DNA from: JBOGJI01 sp050747865
GTDB taxonomy: Bacteria > Acidobacteriota > Thermoanaerobaculia > Multivoradales > JAHEKO01
Reading direction: 5' to 3'
DNA: 13,875 nucleotides
Assembly (NCBI GenBank): GCA_050747865.1
Contig: JBOGJI010000200.1
Coordinates: forward strand, 1-13,875
Shown: in pieces, positions 12,759 through 13,875 of the stretch
Layout: each line of letters opens with the position of its first letter
Position numbering within the stretch: position 1 is the stretch's first letter
Notes under the pieces: generated by a model
Database searches by the model: none
What the model was told of the DNA's origin: nothing
Seen by the model: the letters and a program-made list of their open reading frames with translations, nothing else
Position numbers and translations under genes: made by a program

Positions 12759-13388
12759 TCATCCGCGTTTGGCCCGTCGGATCGCCACGTAGCCGTCGCG
12801 CGGCCCGGGGACGGCGCCCCTGAGGAAGATCAGGTTGCGCTCCTCGTCCACGCGCACCACGCGCAGATTCTTCACCGTCGTCCGTTCGGCCCCCATGTGG
12901 CCGCCGGCACGCATGCCCGGGAAGACTCGCGATGGGTAGGAGGACTGACCGATGGATCCCGGGGCGCGGTGGAACATCGAGCCGTGGGTCGCCCGGCCGC
13001 CGCCGAAGCCGTGTCGCTTGACCACGCCCTGGAACCCCTTGCCCTTACTGGTGCCGATGACGTCGACGTATTCGTCGACGACGAAGATCGACACCTTCAC
13101 CTGATCCCCGGGGCCGACCTTCTCGTCGCCGGCGACGGCGAACTCCATGAGCCGGCGGGTGGGGGCCGCTCCCGCGGCCTCGAAATGCCCGCGCATCGGG
13201 CGCGACACCTTGCGCGGCGCCCGCTCTTCAACCAGGCCGAGCTGTACGGCGTCATAGCCGTCCCGCTCCGCCGTCTTGCGCTGGACGACGATACACGGAC
13301 CCGCCTCGAGCACGGTGACCGGCACGGCCGTTCCGTCCTCGGCGAAGATCTGGGTCATGCCCCGCTTTTTCGCCAATATGCCTTCCAT
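12759..13388 (-). CDS. rplC: 50S ribosomal protein L3
   Basis: L3 is an early-assembly large-subunit protein that binds near the 3' end of 23S rRNA, with an extension reaching towards the peptidyl transferase centre. The 209-residue length matches the family. Diagnostic stretches are GTSKGKGFQGVVKRHGF at residues 112-128, GGRATHGS at 130-137 and GSIGQSSYPSRVFPGMR at 144-160. The E. coli NQTP context around the PrmB-methylated Gln150 is replaced by SSYP, so that modification is not expected here. The start is ATG at the beginning of homology (MEGILAKKRGMTQIF), with AGGA about 11 nt upstream. The gene is followed by rplD after a 22-nt gap. Confidence 0.98.
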   Translation of the reverse strand: MEGILAKKRGMTQIFAEDGTAVPVTVLEAGPCIVVQRKTAERDGYDAVQLGLVEERAPRKVSRPMRGHFEAAGAAPTRRLMEFAVAGDEKVGPGDQVKVSIFVVDEYVDVIGTSKGKGFQGVVKRHGFGGGRATHGSMFHRAPGSIGQSSYPSRVFPGMRAGGHMGAERTTVKNLRVVRVDEERNLIFLRGAVPGPRDGYVAIRRAKRG

Positions 13389-13424
13389 AGCCCTTGCTTC
13401 CTCAGCTCGCGGTCCGTCGGCTCC

Positions 13425-13742
<318 letters not shown>

Positions 13743-13746
13743 GGCT

Positions 13747-13875
13747 CTATTCCACGATATCGGTCACCGTGCCGGCGCCGACGGTGCGGCCGCCCTCACG
13801 GATGGCGAATCGCACCCCCTTCTCCATCGCGATCGGCGCGATCAGCTCCACCTCTAGGTTCACGTTGTCCCCCGG
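13747..13875 (-). CDS. tuf: Elongation factor Tu, C-terminal fragment (partial at window edge)
   Basis: This is the last 42 codons and the TAG stop of EF-Tu, the GTPase that carries aminoacyl-tRNA to the ribosomal A site. The visible part is the end of beta-barrel domain 3. It starts PGDNVNLEVEL, includes the family signature FAIREGGRTVGAG (residues 23-35 of the fragment) and ends TVTDIVE. The rest of the gene, including the GTPase domain, lies beyond the right edge. The stop is only 4 nt before the rpsJ start, so EF-Tu and S10 are almost certainly on the same transcript. This fits the common str-S10 junction (fusA-tuf-rpsJ). A second tuf copy elsewhere in the genome is possible but cannot be seen here. 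Confidence 0.96.
   Translation of the reverse strand, partial: PGDNVNLEVELIAPIAMEKGVRFAIREGGRTVGAGTVTDIVE

Overview
The window lies inside one minus-strand block of translation and secretion genes. It is the conserved bacterial S10-spc-alpha ribosomal protein super-operon, read from the right edge to the left edge. I find 29 cistrons, and every one is a housekeeping gene. Base composition is high G+C (about two thirds by eye, strongest at third codon positions), so most other long open frames are mirror images of real genes. I see no mobile element, CRISPR array, tRNA, rRNA or accessory gene.

Layout in transcription order (high to low coordinate): 3' end of tuf (EF-Tu); S10 cluster rpsJ, rplC, rplD, rplW, rplB, rpsS, rplV, rpsC, rplP, rpmC, rpsQ; spc cluster rplN, rplX, rplE, rpsN, rpsH, rplF, rplR, rpsE, rpmD, rplO, secY; then adk, map and infA; then rpmJ, rpsM, rpsK and rpsD, which runs off the left edge about three codons before its expected end. 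Spacing is very tight: several 1-4 nt stop/start overlaps, and most gaps are under 40 nt. The one larger gap is 110 nt in front of rpsD and contains a hairpin just upstream of the ribosome binding site. It is the best candidate regulatory element here.

The organism is a high-GC bacterium. The adk-map-infA insertion after secY, the short zinc-ribbon S14, and Cys-containing forms of S4, L24 and L36 argue against a typical alpha-, beta- or gammaproteobacterium. The SecY and ribosomal protein sequences look like those of deep-branching Gram-negative or soil/subsurface lineages (for example Acidobacteriota, Methylomirabilota/Rokubacteria or deltaproteobacterial groups). This placement is only an impression, because I could not run a phylogeny.

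Functionally the block co-produces EF-Tu, 24 ribosomal proteins, IF1, the SecY translocon channel, adenylate kinase (adenylate balance) and methionine aminopeptidase (N-terminal Met removal). Output is thus coordinated with growth rate. Despite the prompt, I found no novel system. The points worth a second look are modest: a forced TTG start for infA, the rpsD leader hairpin, four putative zinc-site ribosomal proteins, the lack of a leader before rpsJ, and small oddities in Map and Adk.
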